64,000 nt of DNA from Bacillus sp. 103mf. Its GTDB lineage: Bacteria; Bacillota; Bacilli; Bacillales; Bacillaceae_G. Under the pieces are notes generated by a model that searched no databases, had not been told where the DNA came from, and worked only from the letters and a program-made list of their open reading frames with translations. Location: contig NZ_FPAF01000004.1 of NCBI RefSeq assembly GCF_900116295.1, positions 293,334 to 357,333 of the forward strand. The letters run 5' to 3'. Made by a program: the position numbers and the translations under genes. Positions within the stretch are counted from its first letter, which is position 1; each line of letters starts with the position of its first letter. Below, one piece after another: positions 45,128 through 56,849 of this stretch.

Positions 45128-45985
45128 ATGAGAAGAAAGTATAAGAGGTTAACGGTTGTAATTAGCTTATTGATAGGATTAGGCATATTTTCTTATTTAC
45201 AAAATAATTTATTAGGTGTAACTAAGATTACCATAAAATCAACTAAAATACCTAGTGCATTTAAGGGTTTCAAAATTGTACAATTGTCTGATTTACATAG
45301 TAACGAGTTTGGGGAAAACCAAAAAAAGTTGATAAAAAAAGTGGAAAATATTAATCCTAATATAGTTGTTATCACAGGTGACTTTATTGATAGTGAACGA
45401 TATAATGCAAAAGTAAGTTTGGAAGTGGTTAAACAACTTGTAAAACATTATCCAGTTTATTTTGTGACAGGAAATCATGAAGCATGGTCAGGTCGTTTTA
45501 TGAACCTAGAAAAAGACCTAAAAAAATACAATGTTACAGTTTTAAGAAATGAACATGCCATTATTAAAAAAGATGGACAAGAAATATATATTTTAGGCAT
45601 AGATGACCCAGCATTTAAAGTTAGTAATCGTAGTGACTCTGAGTTTGAAGGAATTAGTGTAGTTGCAAAAGAAGTCATACAGGCTAAAGAAGGTATCAAT
45701 CCAAATGGGTTTAAAATATTATTATCCCATAGACCAGAATATCTCCGTGCATACACTGAACAACAAATAGATTTGGTGTTTACAGGTCATGCTCATGGTG
45801 GACAGGTTAGAATACCTTTCGTGGGAGGTTTAGTTGCACCTGATCAAGGATTGTTACCAAAATATACGGCTGGAATATATAAAGACAAAGATACTTCAAT
45901 GATAGTAAGTAGGGGGCTGGGAAATAGTATCATTCCTCAAAGAATTTTTAATAGACCGGAGATCGTATTTTTACAATTTAAATAA
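45128..45985 (+). CDS. Membrane-anchored calcineurin-like metallophosphoesterase (YkuE-like)
   Basis: A 285-residue protein. An N-terminal membrane anchor (LTVVISLLIGLGIFSYL) precedes a metallophosphoesterase domain with all metal-binding blocks: VQLSDLHSNEFG, VVITGDFID, YFVTGNHEAW, ILLSHRPE and VFTGHAHGGQVRIPF. Related proteins act outside the membrane on lipid or nucleotide phosphates. ATG 45128 follows AAGGGGGAA. Promoter not defined; a long hairpin follows the stop. Confidence 0.9.
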   Translation: MRRKYKRLTVVISLLIGLGIFSYLQNNLLGVTKITIKSTKIPSAFKGFKIVQLSDLHSNEFGENQKKLIKKVENINPNIVVITGDFIDSERYNAKVSLEVVKQLVKHYPVYFVTGNHEAWSGRFMNLEKDLKKYNVTVLRNEHAIIKKDGQEIYILGIDDPAFKVSNRSDSEFEGISVVAKEVIQAKEGINPNGFKILLSHRPEYLRAYTEQQIDLVFTGHAHGGQVRIPFVGGLVAPDQGLLPKYTAGIYKDKDTSMIVSRGLGNSIIPQRIFNRPEIVFLQFK

Positions 45986-45990
45986 AAAAC

Positions 45991-46033
45991 TGCACCTCCA
46001 ATTGTTAGACACAGTCTAACAATTGGAGGTGCA
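45991..46033. terminator. Perfect 20-bp hairpin between convergent genes
   Basis: A perfect 20-base stem (starting TGCACCTCCAATTG) with only a three-base loop. On the minus strand it is followed by six T, so it is a strong terminator for rph; on the plus strand there is no T-run. Such a long perfect stem could also derive from two insertion-sequence ends. Confidence 0.7.
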
Positions 46034-46268
46034 CTTCAAAATTTATCGGAAGAATAATTAGCTTGTGCTCTACTTTCGGCAGTATCAGTATTAGATTTTA
46101 CTTTACCGCAATTATATGCTCCTACATAGTATAGGCATTTGTTAGTAGGCCTTACCATACATGTTATATGTCCTAGTAACAGAGTTCTTACCATAGACCG
46201 AAAAGTACCACGATATCAATGATTCTCCTAATTCGAATGCTTTTCTTTTATGATTTAAATGTAACGAA

Positions 46269-48899
<2,631 letters not shown>

Positions 48900-48904
48900 T
48901 TATC

Positions 48905-49055
48905 CCGCTATTCGTGGGCAGTAAGACCCCCACCTCAAGATTCGGAGAGAAACGAGGAAGATAGGGGGAGATAACTGCCCGTAAAAGCCCAATTGGGCGG
49001 GCTAACCATCAGTTGGAGATGAAAAAACTCTCCACTGATGGAAGTTTCACTTTAT
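48905..49055 (+). mobile_element. Orphan IS200/IS605-like right end with RNA-like fold
   Basis: A compact set of nested hairpins: GGGCAGT (48916) pairs with ACTGCCC (48974), a C-run with GGGGG at 48964, a perfect GCCCAATTGGGC at 48987-48998, and CCATCAGT/ACTGATGG arms at 49005-49041 before TTTCACTTTA. This is the pattern of IS605-type right ends that overlap guide-like RNAs of TnpB elements. No tnpB gene is present; rph begins 20 bases away. The identification is from memory of such ends. Confidence 0.5.
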
Positions 49056-49442
49056 CGCTCAATACCAAGACGAATCATATGACAAAAATTGTTCATCTGA
49101 TCAACCAATTACGCTACCCACTCGTTCTTGCTTCTGGTGAAGTTCCATGTTCTTATCAAGCCCCCCCTTTAAAAAAATAAAAATATGGATTGACTAAAAA
49201 GGTTTTTATGGTGTATAATTAAAATAGGGATAATTTATACAAAAATAGATTATTAGTGTATCTATATAAATTTACCACAGTTTCTCATTTTTATCAATGT
49301 ATTTACACGAGCATAGTTGTCTCACAAGTTAAAAGGAAGAAAAAACATTTCACAAGACAAATGACTCACACTAAATAATATCCAATCATTTAGTGTAGCG
49401 TTAGGGAAATGCGGGTTTATAACGTTAAGAAATTCCAATATT
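49056..49442. other. Gap upstream of rph, no gene
   Basis: Holds a GGGGGGGCTTGAT stretch (minus strand, 49157-49169) that resembles one half of the rifamycin-associated element known before some rph genes, but the other half is missing. A nine-base inverted repeat ACACTAAAT lies at 49368-49396. No gene is seen. Confidence 0.4.
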
Positions 49443-49488
49443 AAAAAGCCCAATTTCTTAGTATTAATATTAAGAAATTGGGCTTTTT
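49443..49488. terminator. Terminator of the first BceAB-type operon
   Basis: AAAAAGCCCAATTTCTTA and its perfect complement (18 bases) enclose a ten-base loop; T-runs on both strands. It lies 74 bases after the permease stop. A sister hairpin with nearly the same arms is at 56850-56892. Confidence 0.85.
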
Positions 49489-49561
49489 CTGTTACCCCAT
49501 TAAAACACCAGATTATTGAGGATTTTAAAGAGTGATTATACAGTAAAACATCACATTCTTA

Positions 49562-51415
49562 TTACTTTTTTTCAGGAAGAACAATTCTTTTATATAATTG
49601 AACTGTAATAAAGTAATAGATCGAATAGATAACTACGAAAATCAAGATCGGTAACCAAATACGGAAATATGGATCAATTAAGATGAAACCAAAAATCTTC
49701 ATACCCAATAATACATGAATTATACCTACTATCCCCGGAAATAAAAACACTAAAAATAACTCTTTATAAATGGATTTTGCTAATAATTCATGACGGACTC
49801 CAATTTTACGAAGCATTTCATAGCGTACAATATCTTTTGATGCACCAGAAAGAATCTTAAACATTAAGCAGCTTGCCATCATCGCAAGGAAAGCAATACC
49901 TAAGAAGAAACCCATAAATACTGTTCCGCTGGCACTGGCGTAAATCCCAGTATATATTTGATATTTACTGAAGATATCTTCAGCTGTGACATTTTTATAT
50001 TTAACTAGCTGCAACTCGTCAATTTTTTTCCATTTATCTAAATATGTTACAAAATCCTCAGTTTTTCCAATTACAACAATGTTTTCTTTTTCTTGTATGC
50101 CATCGTACATTTTTTGATCTACTATTTTTTTTACTTTTTCCATGTAATTTAAATAGGTTGGTTGAAGAGAGCGTAAAGCGTCATCCCACTCTTCTGGGAT
50201 AATATTTGTATTCTCCATATTCTCCTCACCATATTTTGAAATTGCTCCTACAGGAAGATTTTCAGAAACTCGTTTTACTTTCCCTCTATCCTTTTTTTCT
50301 ATTCCAGCTTGCACAAGTGGACGGTTTTTCTCTAGATCTTCTTTCAAGTAGTAAACATATTTGTCATCTATCTTATAGTGATATTCATTCTTTTCTTTAA
50401 ATGTAGTACCATCTAAAATATTCTTTTCTTCTGCTGTTGGATTATGAATGACTGTATCGTATATTTCAAGTTGATCCGTCGATTGAATTACGTTATTTTT
50501 GAAAGCCATTCCACCTGAAATCGCCCCCGCACCAAGTGCTACTAACATTGCTACTGTTGCGAGTACCTTTGTTAAACTATTAATACGAAAGTTTAATTGA
50601 GCAAATGTAAAAGCATTAAGACCTTTCTCACTACGCTTTTTATTACTCTTTAATTTTTTAATAATAAGCGGAAGGACAGAAGTAAATAACATATACGTTC
50701 CCGCTGTAGTTGTAAGCATCGCAATCATAGGACCCTGTTCTTTTAACTTATCCATATAAATCATTGAAGTATATCCAATTCCCAATAAAATAATAGCTAA
50801 AAATGAAACAATCCCGGTCCACTTACCTTTAATCATTGTACGTTCTGCTGAAGCATCTGCATGTACAAGTTGCAGAACGGAGATGCGTGATAATTTCACA
50901 CTATTCATAATGGCAGATAACACAAATAATACCAAGAAGAACATACAAGTAACTAACATAGATGGTACATAAAACCCTTGGTAACCACTCGCAGTAAAAT
51001 CCAGTTGCTTCATGAGGAGTTTACCAATCCCTTGTGAAAGCCCTATTCCTACTGTAATTCCAATTACTAAGGATATTGCCCCAATAATAATCGTTTCCAG
51101 AAACATAAGTAATGTAACTTTATGTTTTTTTGCACCTAACATCATATACATCCCAAATTCTTTTTGGCGAAGAGACATCAAAAAAGAATTTGCATATAGA
51201 ACATAGAAGAATGTAATGATTGCTAATAGAGCTGAACCTGTTTGAAACACAGGCGCAATGGACCGAATATTAGTATTTGCTTCAACAAATGCTTTATTTA
51301 ATGCTAGCGTTTGAAACATGTGAAAAATTGGAATTGACATAACAAGACCAACTAGTAAGACAATATAATCTTTTAGCTTACTTTTTAGTCCTGATATAGA
51401 AAGTTTAAATATCAT
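49562..51415 (-). CDS. BceB-type (FtsX-like) ABC permease, copy 1
   Basis: A 617-residue permease with ten predicted membrane segments and a large extracellular domain between segments 7 and 8 (residues about 310-500), the Bce/peptide-7 exporter layout. FtsX segments carry MLGAKKHKVTLLMFLE and the C-terminal MLRKIGVRHELLAKSIYKEL. Such permeases with their ATPase remove or sense bacitracin and lantibiotics. It is about 75% similar by eye to the copy at 58384. ATG 51415 follows GAAAGGA, 15 bases after the ATPase stop. Confidence 0.92.
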   Translation of the reverse strand: MIFKLSISGLKSKLKDYIVLLVGLVMSIPIFHMFQTLALNKAFVEANTNIRSIAPVFQTGSALLAIITFFYVLYANSFLMSLRQKEFGMYMMLGAKKHKVTLLMFLETIIIGAISLVIGITVGIGLSQGIGKLLMKQLDFTASGYQGFYVPSMLVTCMFFLVLFVLSAIMNSVKLSRISVLQLVHADASAERTMIKGKWTGIVSFLAIILLGIGYTSMIYMDKLKEQGPMIAMLTTTAGTYMLFTSVLPLIIKKLKSNKKRSEKGLNAFTFAQLNFRINSLTKVLATVAMLVALGAGAISGGMAFKNNVIQSTDQLEIYDTVIHNPTAEEKNILDGTTFKEKNEYHYKIDDKYVYYLKEDLEKNRPLVQAGIEKKDRGKVKRVSENLPVGAISKYGEENMENTNIIPEEWDDALRSLQPTYLNYMEKVKKIVDQKMYDGIQEKENIVVIGKTEDFVTYLDKWKKIDELQLVKYKNVTAEDIFSKYQIYTGIYASASGTVFMGFFLGIAFLAMMASCLMFKILSGASKDIVRYEMLRKIGVRHELLAKSIYKELFLVFLFPGIVGIIHVLLGMKIFGFILIDPYFRIWLPILIFVVIYSIYYFITVQLYKRIVLPEKK

Positions 51416-51430
51416 GGTGGGTGTCCTTTC

Positions 51431-52192
51431 TTATCCTTTTTGTGTACCTAAATCCGCAAGTACATCTAAAATTTCTTTATAGAACACTTCACGCGTACCA
51501 CTACGATGAATTTCTTTATATAACTCACCATCTTGAATGAACAAAATGCGCTGGCAATAACTTGCACTATATGGATCATGAGTAACCATCATAATCGAAA
51601 CATCTTGTTTTTCATTTAAATTTTTCATTGCTTCTAAAAGGCTTGTTGCATTTTTTGAATCCAGTGCCCCTGTTGGCTCGTCCCCTAAAATAATTGCTGG
51701 TTCATGTACAAGCGCGCGTGCTGCCGCGGAACGTTGTTTTTGTCCACCAGATACCTCAGATGGATATTTTTGAAGTATTTCCGAAATCCCTAACATATTG
51801 GCTACTTTCTTTACTTTTGGACCAATCTTACGCGATGGGACTCCTTGAAGTGAAAGTGGAAGCGCAATATTTTTATAAATAGATAGATTCTCTAATAAAT
51901 TGAAATCTTGAAAGATAAATCCTAATTTTTGAGAGCGAAAATCTGAAAGCTCTCCTTGCTTCATTTTAGTGATATCGATACCAACAATTTCAACAATGCC
52001 GCCAGTTGCTACATCTAATGTTGAAATTACATTTAATAATGTTGTTTTTCCTGAACCAGACGGTCCCATGATTCCAACAAATTCTCCCTCTTGAATCGAG
52101 AACGATACATCTCTTAAAGCGTGTGACTGATTTTCACCTTTTTTACCGTACACTTTTTGAACATTTTTTACATTTACAACTGAGTTGTTCAT
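51431..52192 (-). CDS. BceA-type ABC ATPase, copy 1
   Basis: A 253-residue ATPase of the BceA/MacB group: Walker A GPSGSGKTT, the Q-loop in FIFQDFNLLENLSI, signature VSGGQKQRSAAARAL, Walker B IILGDEPTGALDSK and switch MVTHDPYSASYC. It is nearly identical in layout to the ATPase at 60257. It lies 42 bases after the yxeA gene and probably forms one operon yxeA-ATPase-permease. Confidence 0.94.
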   Translation of the reverse strand: MNNSVVNVKNVQKVYGKKGENQSHALRDVSFSIQEGEFVGIMGPSGSGKTTLLNVISTLDVATGGIVEIVGIDITKMKQGELSDFRSQKLGFIFQDFNLLENLSIYKNIALPLSLQGVPSRKIGPKVKKVANMLGISEILQKYPSEVSGGQKQRSAAARALVHEPAIILGDEPTGALDSKNATSLLEAMKNLNEKQDVSIMMVTHDPYSASYCQRILFIQDGELYKEIHRSGTREVFYKEILDVLADLGTQKG

Positions 52193-52234
52193 AATATTCT
52201 CCTACCTTTGTTTTTAACTCGATAAATTCATTAT

Positions 52235-52582
52235 TTATTTTTTTAGTTTTTCTTTTGCTTTCTCAGGAACTTCTTTTTCCTGCACTTTCTCAAATTCGTA
52301 AACATACTTTCCTTTTACATGAACCTTTAAATAAGAATCTGGATAATCATCCTTACCAGAAACCCCTACTTTAATGGTATTTTCATCGCCTGATTCATCA
52401 ACTCCGTTTAACATGTAAAAATATCTCTTACCATCAGGTTTTGCTTCCCCTTTTGTAAGGACGTACACATCTTTTTCTTTCACTAATGGATTAAATCTAT
52501 CTATTATTTCTCCTCCCATATAAGTTAATAATCCACCTCCTACAACAACTAATCCTGACACTGCAATCCATGCTTTTTTCAT
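52235..52582 (-). CDS. YxeA-family protein, copy 1
   Basis: A 115-residue secreted or anchored protein. A hydrophobic N-terminal segment (WIAVSGLVVVGGGLLTYMGG) precedes an OB-like YxeA domain (VYVLTKGEAKPDGKRYFYML, SYLKVHVKGKYVYEFEKVQE). YxeA genes commonly sit beside BceAB-type transporters. No lipobox Cys is present, unlike the second copy at 58002. It is the first gene after the triple TTAAGAA box. Confidence 0.85.
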   Translation of the reverse strand: MKKAWIAVSGLVVVGGGLLTYMGGEIIDRFNPLVKEKDVYVLTKGEAKPDGKRYFYMLNGVDESGDENTIKVGVSGKDDYPDSYLKVHVKGKYVYEFEKVQEKEVPEKAKEKLKK

Positions 52583-52700
52583 CTATCTTTTCCGCCTATC
52601 TTTTCCGCCTTTCTTTTCCTATTTAATTAGGTGTCATCTCATTCATTCTTTGGGATTTTAATGAGAATGAATATGCTTTCTAACACATTTCTAATGTATA

Positions 52701-52750
52701 GAGAGTGTTTCTTAATAAATACTGAGGGAATTTCTTAACTTTTTCTTAAC
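52701..52750 (-). promoter_or_regulatory. Triple TTAAGAA operator before the yxeA-bceAB operon (site 1)
   Basis: Read on the minus strand: TTAAGAA boxes at 52749-52743, 52738-52732 and 52715-52709, with starts 11 and 23 bases apart, and a TATAC-type -10 element a few bases after (52700-52693 area). The same arrangement occurs at 56050-56090 and 63690-63730. Confidence 0.65.
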
Positions 52751-52793
52751 AAAAGCTTTAAACTTTAATCATTCAATAATTTTTCAATCTAAT

Positions 52794-52825
52794 AAAAAAG
52801 AACTCTTTTGCAAGAGTTCTTTTTT
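52794..52825. terminator. Terminator of the kinase gene
   Basis: AAAAAAGAACTCTT and AAGAGTTCTTTTTT form a perfect 14-base stem with a four-base loop. It lies 73 bases after the minus-strand kinase stop and shields the operator at 52701-52750. Confidence 0.85.
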
Positions 52826-52897
52826 ACCCTGTTAACACAAGGCACATTTTCAGTTTGTATCATTTCATTACACCTAGAAACAATTTATATAACATTA

Positions 52898-54256
52898 TTA
52901 CTTTTCTGCCTCAATGGGAAGTGAAATAATAAAACGCACAATACCGTCTTCATATTCTGCCCGAATGTCTCCGCTTTGCAAATCAATAATACTTTTTGCA
53001 ATGGCAAGTCCAAGTCCAGATCCTTCTGAGACTCTGCTTCTTGATTGATCCTTTTTATAAAAACGTTCAAATAAATTCTTCAATTCTTGTCTTGTAAATT
53101 CTTCGCTTTGATTTGCCACAGAAATTTGAATGTTATCTTGCTGCCTTTGAAGAGAAATTTTAATTTCTCCTTCATCTTTACTGTATTTAATCGCATTCAT
53201 TAATAAATTATCAAACACACGCACGATTTTCTCCGAATCAAGTTCAGCATATATGCGTTCATCAGGAAATTCCTTCACAAATGAAAGACCATATTCCTCT
53301 GCTTGTGGTACTAATTCTTCAATTAATTGATCGAGCATTTCATTGATGCATACTTCTTGTTTTTCTAACACAACCTTTTCGTTTGTTAATTTTGTGTACT
53401 CAAATAAATCTTCTATTAAGTTTTTAAGCTGTTCCGATTTTGAAAAAGCAACCTTTATATACTCATCATATTGTTCTCTATTATCATATTTCGCATCGCG
53501 TAATAAACGTAAATATCCCATAATAGATGTAAGTGGTGTTCGTAAATCATGCGAGACATTTGTAATCAATTCATTTTTCTGTCTTTCAATTTCTCTTTCT
53601 TTTTCAATATTCACCATTATCTCTTCTGCCATTTGATTAATATTTTTTGTTAGTAAAGCCATCTCATCTTGCCCTTTCTCTTCAATTCGATATGCTAAGT
53701 TTCCTTTCGCTATCTCATTTACTCCTTGCGCCATCACTTCAATTTGCTTCATTTTTCTCTTTGTAATATAAAAGAAAGAAAAGATAAACACGATAATTCC
53801 AATAAAGGAAGGGAGAATTCCCTCTTTTGTTTCATATGTGATATCTCCTTCTGGAATCCCACTTACAAACATATACAAGTTTTTCCCTTCAATTGTAACT
53901 GGATAAAAAGTAATGAATTCTTTACGTGATCCCGTGATTATTTCTGAATCCTTATTGTAAATTGGTCGATTCATCGCAAAGTTCATCACATTGCTAATGG
54001 TACTATGCAAATTAATTTCTACTTCCTGCGCCTGTTTTGTTTTATATAAAACCTTTCCTGTTTCATCCGTAACCAATACTTTTAAAGCCTTTTGCTCTTT
54101 TTTATCTTCACTCTCAATCATCTCTTGCAAAGCTGCTACCTTATTTTCACTTACTGCTTTTTCCGCCGTTTCCTTCGCTTGACGATTAATTTGTAACATA
54201 CTAAAACTATAATCAACATAAGCCCTTTGATTCATATCTTCAGCGAATGGCGCCAC
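52898..54256 (-). CDS. Sensor histidine kinase, 5' end abnormal
   Basis: The open frame from GTG 54256 encodes 452 residues: an extracellular sensor (residues 1-125), a membrane segment (LPSFIGIIVFIFSFFYITKR), HAMP, the HisKA motif NVSHDLRTPLTSIMGYLRL, and ATPase boxes NLLMNAIKYS and GSGLGLAIAKS. The first membrane segment is missing in this version. Upstream the same frame encodes it (IRIQLITTFFLCALLGFFVS) back to ATT codons at 54355, but there is no ATG, GTG or TTG. A strong hairpin (54305-54344) lies inside this part. So the start is noncanonical, or the gene lost its start. Confidence 0.8.
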   Translation of the reverse strand: MAPFAEDMNQRAYVDYSFSMLQINRQAKETAEKAVSENKVAALQEMIESEDKKEQKALKVLVTDETGKVLYKTKQAQEVEINLHSTISNVMNFAMNRPIYNKDSEIITGSRKEFITFYPVTIEGKNLYMFVSGIPEGDITYETKEGILPSFIGIIVFIFSFFYITKRKMKQIEVMAQGVNEIAKGNLAYRIEEKGQDEMALLTKNINQMAEEIMVNIEKEREIERQKNELITNVSHDLRTPLTSIMGYLRLLRDAKYDNREQYDEYIKVAFSKSEQLKNLIEDLFEYTKLTNEKVVLEKQEVCINEMLDQLIEELVPQAEEYGLSFVKEFPDERIYAELDSEKIVRVFDNLLMNAIKYSKDEGEIKISLQRQQDNIQISVANQSEEFTRQELKNLFERFYKKDQSRSRVSEGSGLGLAIAKSIIDLQSGDIRAEYEDGIVRFIISLPIEAEK

Positions 54257-54304
54257 AGCTCTTGATACGAAGAAACCAAGTAATGCACAAAGAAAGAATG
54301 TTGT

Positions 54305-54344
54305 AATAAGCTGTATTCTAATACTTCTTAGAATACAGCTTATT
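54305..54344. terminator. Perfect 17-bp hairpin over the kinase 5' end
   Basis: AATAAGCTGTATTCTAA and its exact complement enclose a six-base loop, with a T-run on the plus strand. It overlaps codons of the kinase membrane segment and lies between the regulator and kinase genes, where it could limit kinase expression. Confidence 0.55.
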
Positions 54345-54388
54345 TTTTTAATAATCTTACTATTTTATTGTTAAGATAATATAATGGT

Positions 54389-55093
54389 TTAAAGATCTTT
54401 TTCAATTTTATAATCTACTCCCCAAACTGTTTTAATATAACGAGGCTTCCTTGGATTCTCTTCTATCTTTTCACGTATTTTCCGAATATGTACCATCACA
54501 GTATTATCAGATTGGAAAGACTGTTCTTTCCACACTCTTTCATAAATTTGTTCAGCGCTCAGTACCATTCCTTGATTTCGAGCTAATAACTCTAGCACCA
54601 AGAATTCCCTCGGTGTTAATTTCACTACTTGGTTCGCAACGATAACCTCATATGTCGCTATATTAATCTTCATATCTCCAATTTCAATTTCATTTTCGCT
54701 TTGCATACTTACCCCGCCGCTCATTTTCATATATCTGCGAAGTTGTGACTTAATTCGAGCAATGAGTTCCAATGGGTTAAAAGGTTTTGTTACATAGTCG
54801 TCCGCTCCAGTTGTTAATCCTAAAATTTTATCCATATCTTGCGTTTTCGCCGATAACATAATAATAGGCATTTCCGCTATTTCTCGCACTTTCATACACA
54901 TATGAATCCCATCTATTTTTGGCATCATAATATCAAGAACAATTAAATGTACTTCATTTTTCTTTAATAGTTCTAAGCCTTCTTCTCCATCTCCGGCTTG
55001 TAATACTTTATATCCTTCATTTTTTAAATAGATTGTAATAAGATCTCGAATTTCCTTCTCATCATCTACTACTAATATCGTTTCTTTGTTCAA
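54389..55093 (-). CDS. OmpR-family response regulator
   Basis: A 234-residue regulator: acidic pocket in ILVVDDEKEIRDL, phospho-acceptor in HLIVLDIMMPKIDG, Lys in DDYVTKPFNPLE; winged helix with LTPREFLVLELLARNQGMVL and DNTVMVHIRKIREKIEENPR. It starts at TTG 55093 behind GGAGGATG. Together with the kinase it probably responds to envelope stress or peptide antibiotics. The triple TTAAGAA boxes before three nearby transcription units are its most likely targets. Confidence 0.93.
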   Translation of the reverse strand: MNKETILVVDDEKEIRDLITIYLKNEGYKVLQAGDGEEGLELLKKNEVHLIVLDIMMPKIDGIHMCMKVREIAEMPIIMLSAKTQDMDKILGLTTGADDYVTKPFNPLELIARIKSQLRRYMKMSGGVSMQSENEIEIGDMKINIATYEVIVANQVVKLTPREFLVLELLARNQGMVLSAEQIYERVWKEQSFQSDNTVMVHIRKIREKIEENPRKPRYIKTVWGVDYKIEKDL

Positions 55094-55170
55094 AATACAT
55101 CCTCCATTTTTTTAATAACAATAGATGCTACAAATGATCTACCTTATTCATTTCTTTTTATACTTACTAC

Positions 55171-55440
55171 CTAATTTTTCTTTTTCATCAATTTATCAAG
55201 TACTTTTGCGCCAAATACCTTTCCAAATATATATCCTAAAGAAAGACCTGACACGACGCCTAAATATGTTAACGAAAAGGCTGGAATTACACTTAGTATA
55301 CCCAGCAACGATACAAAGCCACCACTCATAACAATCATTTCATCTGGAATCAGCATACCGACAATTCCGAGCCATAAGCAAAAGAATAAAGCGGTATAAC
55401 CATACTGCTCAATATAAGACAACAATTCATATAATTCCAT
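55171..55440 (-). pseudogene. DedA-family membrane protein, C-terminally truncated
   Basis: An 89-codon frame (MELYELLSYIEQYGYTALFF, MLIPDEMIVMSGGFVSLLGI, LSLGYIFGKVFGAKVLDKLM) that ends early; DedA proteins are about 200 residues and this contains only the first half. DedA proteins help flip undecaprenyl phosphate and maintain the envelope. Its ATG overlaps the methyltransferase stop, as in an operon. After the stop a short intergenic part leads to the response regulator. Confidence 0.75.
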
Positions 55441-55992
55441 TATGCATATGCCCCTCTCACCGCTTTTTTACAGCTAAAGACATAGGCTGGTGGGAAGTTG
55501 AACCAAACTTTTTTTAATTCGATTTTTGGAAAAAAGCTTTCTATAAATCCTTTTTTGACAAGTGAGTATTGGAACGTACTAAACTTTCCATTCTCGTTTA
55601 ATGATTCCATCACATTACTTAAAATGTATGATGATGCTTCTTCTGGTAATGAAGTAAACGATAAACCTGATAATACATAATCCACATTTTTTTGAATATT
55701 TTCAGCTGATCCATGTATGACAACGACACTCGCATCATCCTCATATCGTTTCTGTAACTTTTTGAAAAACCCCTCATTAATTTCAATTAAGATAAATGGA
55801 GTTTTTTTCTTTTTCCTCTTTATGATCTCTTTCGTAAAAGATCCTGTTCCTGGGCCTAATTCTACGATACATTTTCCCACTTCAAAATCGATTGCATCAC
55901 CATTTTTTTGCTAGTATATTAGAACTTGGTGCAATTGCCCCAGTGTTTTTTGGATGTTTTATAAATTCACTTAAAAATGTGATAAATTGCAT
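55440..55992 (-). pseudogene. Class I SAM-dependent methyltransferase, frameshifted
   Basis: From ATG 55992 (GGAGAG upstream) the frame reads MQFITFLSEFIKHPKNTGAI and APSSNILAKKW, then stops at a seven-A run. In another frame the protein goes on DAIDFEVGKCIVELGPGTGS (motif I for SAM), then FILIEINEGF and the rest to 55440. Relatives are phospholipid N-methyltransferase or rRNA dimethylase-like enzymes of about 190 residues. A one- or two-base shift near 55911 explains the break. It is the first gene after the triple TTAAGAA box (site 2). Confidence 0.75.
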
Positions 55993-56302
55993 CAACTATC
56001 TCTCCGTTCATTCGGTATTGTGTTAAGTCGATTTCAGTATAAATCGCATTTCTTAACAAATATCGAGAGAGTTTCTTAAGTTTTTCTTAAAAGGAGTAGC
56101 AGATAATGAAAGCTTTCACTGTAACAAAAACGACGAGTTTTGGAACAAATATTGGGTTTAAGAAATATTGACAGGCTGCTTTTTTGATAAAAAGCGCTTT
56201 TTTAATTTTGTTCCGCAATCGGGCCATTTAACGGAATAACGAAGGAGAATTAAAAAGAGCGCCGAAATAGAAAAGATATAATTAAAAGGGAGTGTGACTG
56301 AT
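55993..56302. other. Regulatory region between divergent transcripts
   Basis: Holds operator site 2 and the first of the two 28-base repeats (56216-56243). No gene. Confidence 0.5.
56050..56090 (-). promoter_or_regulatory. Triple TTAAGAA operator (site 2)
   Basis: On the minus strand TTAAGAA boxes at 56090-56084, 56079-56073 and 56056-56050 repeat the 11/23-base spacing of site 1; a TATACT -10 element lies just downstream. It controls the methyltransferase-DedA-regulator-kinase cluster, so it implies autoregulation. Confidence 0.65.
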
Positions 56303-56791
56303 ATGTCCCATGCTAAGGATATTTTGGTCGATCAGTTGTTAGCAAATGCGAACGACCCTAGCTTTTACATTCCGTTTTCGGAATCAGTAGCAAACTTGTC
56401 AGAGGAAGAAGCGTTTTGGAAACCCAACGATGAAAGTAACAGTATCGTTGAAATTGTGCAACATCTACTTTACTGGAATGAGACATGGCAAAAGAGGTAC
56501 GAAAAATCTCATGTGAATGCTGTTGCACCAATAGGTGATAATAATAAAAGCTTTATTGTTACGGAAAATAAAAGATTTGCTGACTTAAAAGAGTGCCTTC
56601 TAAAGGTTCTGCTTCAGTGGCAAGATCTACTAACTAAAGAAAAGGTAGAAAGTGAAGTGAATGGTTTCCCAGAGACTGCAAAATGGTGGGGGGTACTAGG
56701 AAATATATCCACGCATAACGCTTACCATATTGGACAAATTGTTTACATCCGAAAACAACTACAAAAAGGCTGGAAAACTAATATTAAATGA
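56303..56791 (+). CDS. DinB-superfamily protein
   Basis: A 162-residue four-helix protein from ATG 56303, eight bases after AAGGGAGTG (GTG 56294 is also in frame). Likely metal-binding His are in EIVQHLLYWNETW and STHNAYHIGQIVYIRKQ, the family's core pattern. DinB-like proteins include thiol-dependent transferases and many of unknown role. Similar 28-base repeats flank the gene (56216, 56823). A terminator follows. Confidence 0.88.
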   Translation: MSHAKDILVDQLLANANDPSFYIPFSESVANLSEEEAFWKPNDESNSIVEIVQHLLYWNETWQKRYEKSHVNAVAPIGDNNKSFIVTENKRFADLKECLLKVLLQWQDLLTKEKVESEVNGFPETAKWWGVLGNISTHNAYHIGQIVYIRKQLQKGWKTNIK

Positions 56792-56849
56792 GAAAGTGAG
56801 ACCACTTACATTCCTTGCTCAGTAATCGGGCGCTTTAATGGAGCAACGA

